A stretch of 15,800 bases of DNA, taken from Patescibacteria group bacterium. GTDB taxonomy: Bacteria > Patescibacteria > Microgenomatia > Daviesbacterales > UBA10151. Shown piece after piece: positions 14,499 through 15,800 of the stretch; position 1 is the first letter of the stretch, and every line of letters begins with the position of its first letter. The stretch spans positions 1 through 15,800 of the forward strand of contig JAMDBX010000008.1 in NCBI GenBank assembly GCA_023487645.1, in the 5' to 3' direction. The notes beneath the pieces are model-generated. The model was not told where the DNA came from and searched no databases. It saw only the letters and a list, made by a program, of their open reading frames with translations. The translations under genes were made by a program, and so were the position numbers.

Positions 14499-15680
14499 AT
14501 GTCTCAAACATCTTTCCCGCGTTTTCAAACCAGACCAGTCAAAGTTAAAAACCTAATTATCGGTGGTGATAACCCGGTGGTTGTCCAGACCATGTGCAGT
14601 GAACACACGGAAAATGTCCCGGCAGTAGCGGAACAAATTGCCCAACTTCACAAGGCCGGCGCGGAGCTTGTCCGGGTCACTGTCCCCTCAATTAAAGATG
14701 CCGAGCATGTTGTCGAGATTAAAAAATTGCTTAAAAAAAATTACCAGGATGTGCCGCTGGCTGATGGGCCAAAATGGCTGTTTAGCGATATCGCCATCAA
14801 AACCGCCCAAGTTATGGATAAAATCCGCATTAACCCCGGTTTGTTTATTTTTAAAAAAACATCCGGAAAATTAGAGTACAGCCAAAGTGAAATCGAAGCT
14901 GAAATGGAAGAGATCGAAAAATCTCTCCTTCCCGTTTTGAAAACCTGTAAAGAACACGGCACAGCCATGAGGATTGGAGTCAACCATGGAAGTCTGTCCG
15001 AGAGATTGAAAATAATGTATGGCGATACGCCCGAAGGCATGGTTGAATCCGCCATGGAATATTTAAAAATCTGTGAGCGTAACCACTTTCAAGAGCTGGT
15101 CATCTCTTTAAAAGCCAGCAAGGTTAAAGTCATGATCGAGGCTAACAGGTTAATGGTTGCCAGGATGCAAGAGGAAGGGATGAACTATCCCCTTCATTTG
15201 GGAGTCACCGAGGCTGGAGCCGGACAAATGGGACGTGTTAAAGGAGTGACTGGGATTGGTACTCTTCTGGCCGAAGGTATTGGCGATACCATCCGGGTTT
15301 CTTTATCCGAGGATCCGGTGAACGAAATCAGCGTTTGTTACGACCTATTGCAGTCTTTGGGATTGCGAAGAACCAAATTAGAACTAATTGGTTGCCCAAC
15401 CTGTGGCCGAACCCGCTATGATCTCCCTCCTGTCCTGGCCCAAGTTGAGAAAGAGATGGGACATTTAAGTAACCTTTCTATTGCCGTGATGGGGTGTATC
15501 GTTAACGGTCCGGGAGAGATGGCGGATGCCGATTACGGAATGATGGGACAAGGTGAAAAAACTGTCGCTATTTTCCGGGGCCAAACTTTAGTTAAAGCAA
15601 ATGTTCCCCAAGACCAGGCCATAGACATGCTTAAAGAATTAATCAAAACTGATGGAAAATGGATCGAAAACACTAAATAA
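14499..15680 (+). CDS. ispG: 4-hydroxy-3-methylbut-2-enyl diphosphate synthase, MEP pathway
   Basis: It converts 2-C-methyl-erythritol 2,4-cyclodiphosphate to HMBPP, the penultimate MEP-pathway step, using a [4Fe-4S] cluster in the cytoplasm. The cluster ligands are all present: Cys299 and Cys302 in GCPTCGR, Cys333 in MGCIVNGPGE, and Glu340. The TIM-barrel part has VQTM, RINPG (110-114), MRIGVNHGSLS, YGDTP.GMVESA, SLKAS, YPLHLGVTEAG and GIGDTIRVSL. Several of these read like the plastid/Chlamydia/planctomycete-type enzyme. Even so, the protein is 393 residues and lacks that type's large inserted domain. The usual ADIHF barrel motif is replaced by ADGPKWLFSD (88-97). I start it at the ATG 14499; a GTG at 14469 would add ten residues upstream of the likely -10. 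Its last 29 bases overlap ispH in another frame, implying translational coupling. Confidence 0.95.
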   Translation: MSQTSFPRFQTRPVKVKNLIIGGDNPVVVQTMCSEHTENVPAVAEQIAQLHKAGAELVRVTVPSIKDAEHVVEIKKLLKKNYQDVPLADGPKWLFSDIAIKTAQVMDKIRINPGLFIFKKTSGKLEYSQSEIEAEMEEIEKSLLPVLKTCKEHGTAMRIGVNHGSLSERLKIMYGDTPEGMVESAMEYLKICERNHFQELVISLKASKVKVMIEANRLMVARMQEEGMNYPLHLGVTEAGAGQMGRVKGVTGIGTLLAEGIGDTIRVSLSEDPVNEISVCYDLLQSLGLRRTKLELIGCPTCGRTRYDLPPVLAQVEKEMGHLSNLSIAVMGCIVNGPGEMADADYGMMGQGEKTVAIFRGQTLVKANVPQDQAIDMLKELIKTDGKWIENTK

Positions 15681-15798
15681 TTGCCCTAAAAAACTTCTTT
15701 TAGCCTCACCGCGAGGGTTTTGCGCCGGAGTCAAACGGGCAATTGATGCTTTAAACCAAGCCCTTACAACCTTTCCCGGCAATAGAAAGGTTACTTAA
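15652..15798 (+). CDS. ispH: HMBPP reductase start (IspH), open frame ends at the window edge
   Basis: The frame opened by the ATG at 15652 reads LLLASPRGFCAGVKRAIDAL at residues 15-34. This is the signature start of 4-hydroxy-3-methylbut-2-enyl diphosphate reductase, and Cys24 is the first [4Fe-4S] ligand. IspH turns HMBPP into IPP and DMAPP, the step after IspG. The ATG overlaps the ispG tail by 29 bases, and no other usual start codon lies before the motif. The frame meets TAA at 15796-15798, after only 48 codons, where about 300 residues are expected. Only two bases follow. I cannot tell a real nonsense mutation from a sequencing or assembly error at an end. The identity is clear; whether the gene is intact is not. 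Confidence 0.8.
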   Translation: MENGSKTLNNCPKKLLLASPRGFCAGVKRAIDALNQALTTFPGNRKVT

Positions 15799-15800
15799 AT

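Overview
The window looks like a piece of a Candidate Phyla Radiation (Patescibacteria) chromosome, most likely Microgenomates-like. This rests on gene content and protein style, not on a marker gene. The signs are exported proteins with a DWIGLF beta-sandwich domain and a C-terminal solenoid domain ending in a PAE...YQP...W.E pattern, fibre proteins with GNVGIGTTSP repeats, a DUF2298 'YYY' membrane protein beside PMT-type glycosyltransferases, very tight gene packing, and almost no Shine-Dalgarno sequences. Every complete gene ends in TAA or TAG, and none contains an in-frame TGA.

Layout. 1-329 (minus) is the start of a SpoU/TrmH-family RNA methyltransferase that runs off the left edge. 389-5805 (plus) holds four exported surface proteins arranged as two diverged copies of one pair: a GNVGIGT-repeat fibre followed by a DWIGLF/Fn3-like protein. 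The second fibre carries a phage-type S74 intramolecular chaperone domain. The partner in the first pair is cut short compared with its paralogue. 5811-6524 (minus) is uppS. 6601-13138 (plus) is a likely four-gene operon: an FAD-dependent oxidoreductase, two PMT/ArnT-like membrane glycosyltransferases and a DUF2298 membrane protein. 13146-14438 (minus) carries a short-chain polyprenyl diphosphate synthase behind a small unknown gene. 14499-15798 (plus) carries ispG and the beginning of ispH, which meets an in-frame TAA at the right edge.

How it fits together (inference). IspG and IspH make the C5 isoprenoid precursors, the E-type synthase and UppS build polyprenyl diphosphates, and the PMT-type transferases would use polyprenyl-phosphate-linked sugars to glycosylate lipids or proteins outside the membrane. 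The exported fibre and Ig-like proteins could be substrates and could form the cell surface of an attached, host-dependent cell.

Regulation. Most genes that start a transcription unit have a recognisable -35/-10 pair with a 17-18 bp spacer, and the -10 lies only 6-17 bases before the ATG. This points to leaderless or near-leaderless mRNAs. Three intergenic gaps of 59-76 bp hold divergent promoters packed against or over each other. No gene-free stretch exceeds about 105 bp. I saw no tRNA, rRNA, CRISPR array, insertion sequence or convincing intrinsic terminator.
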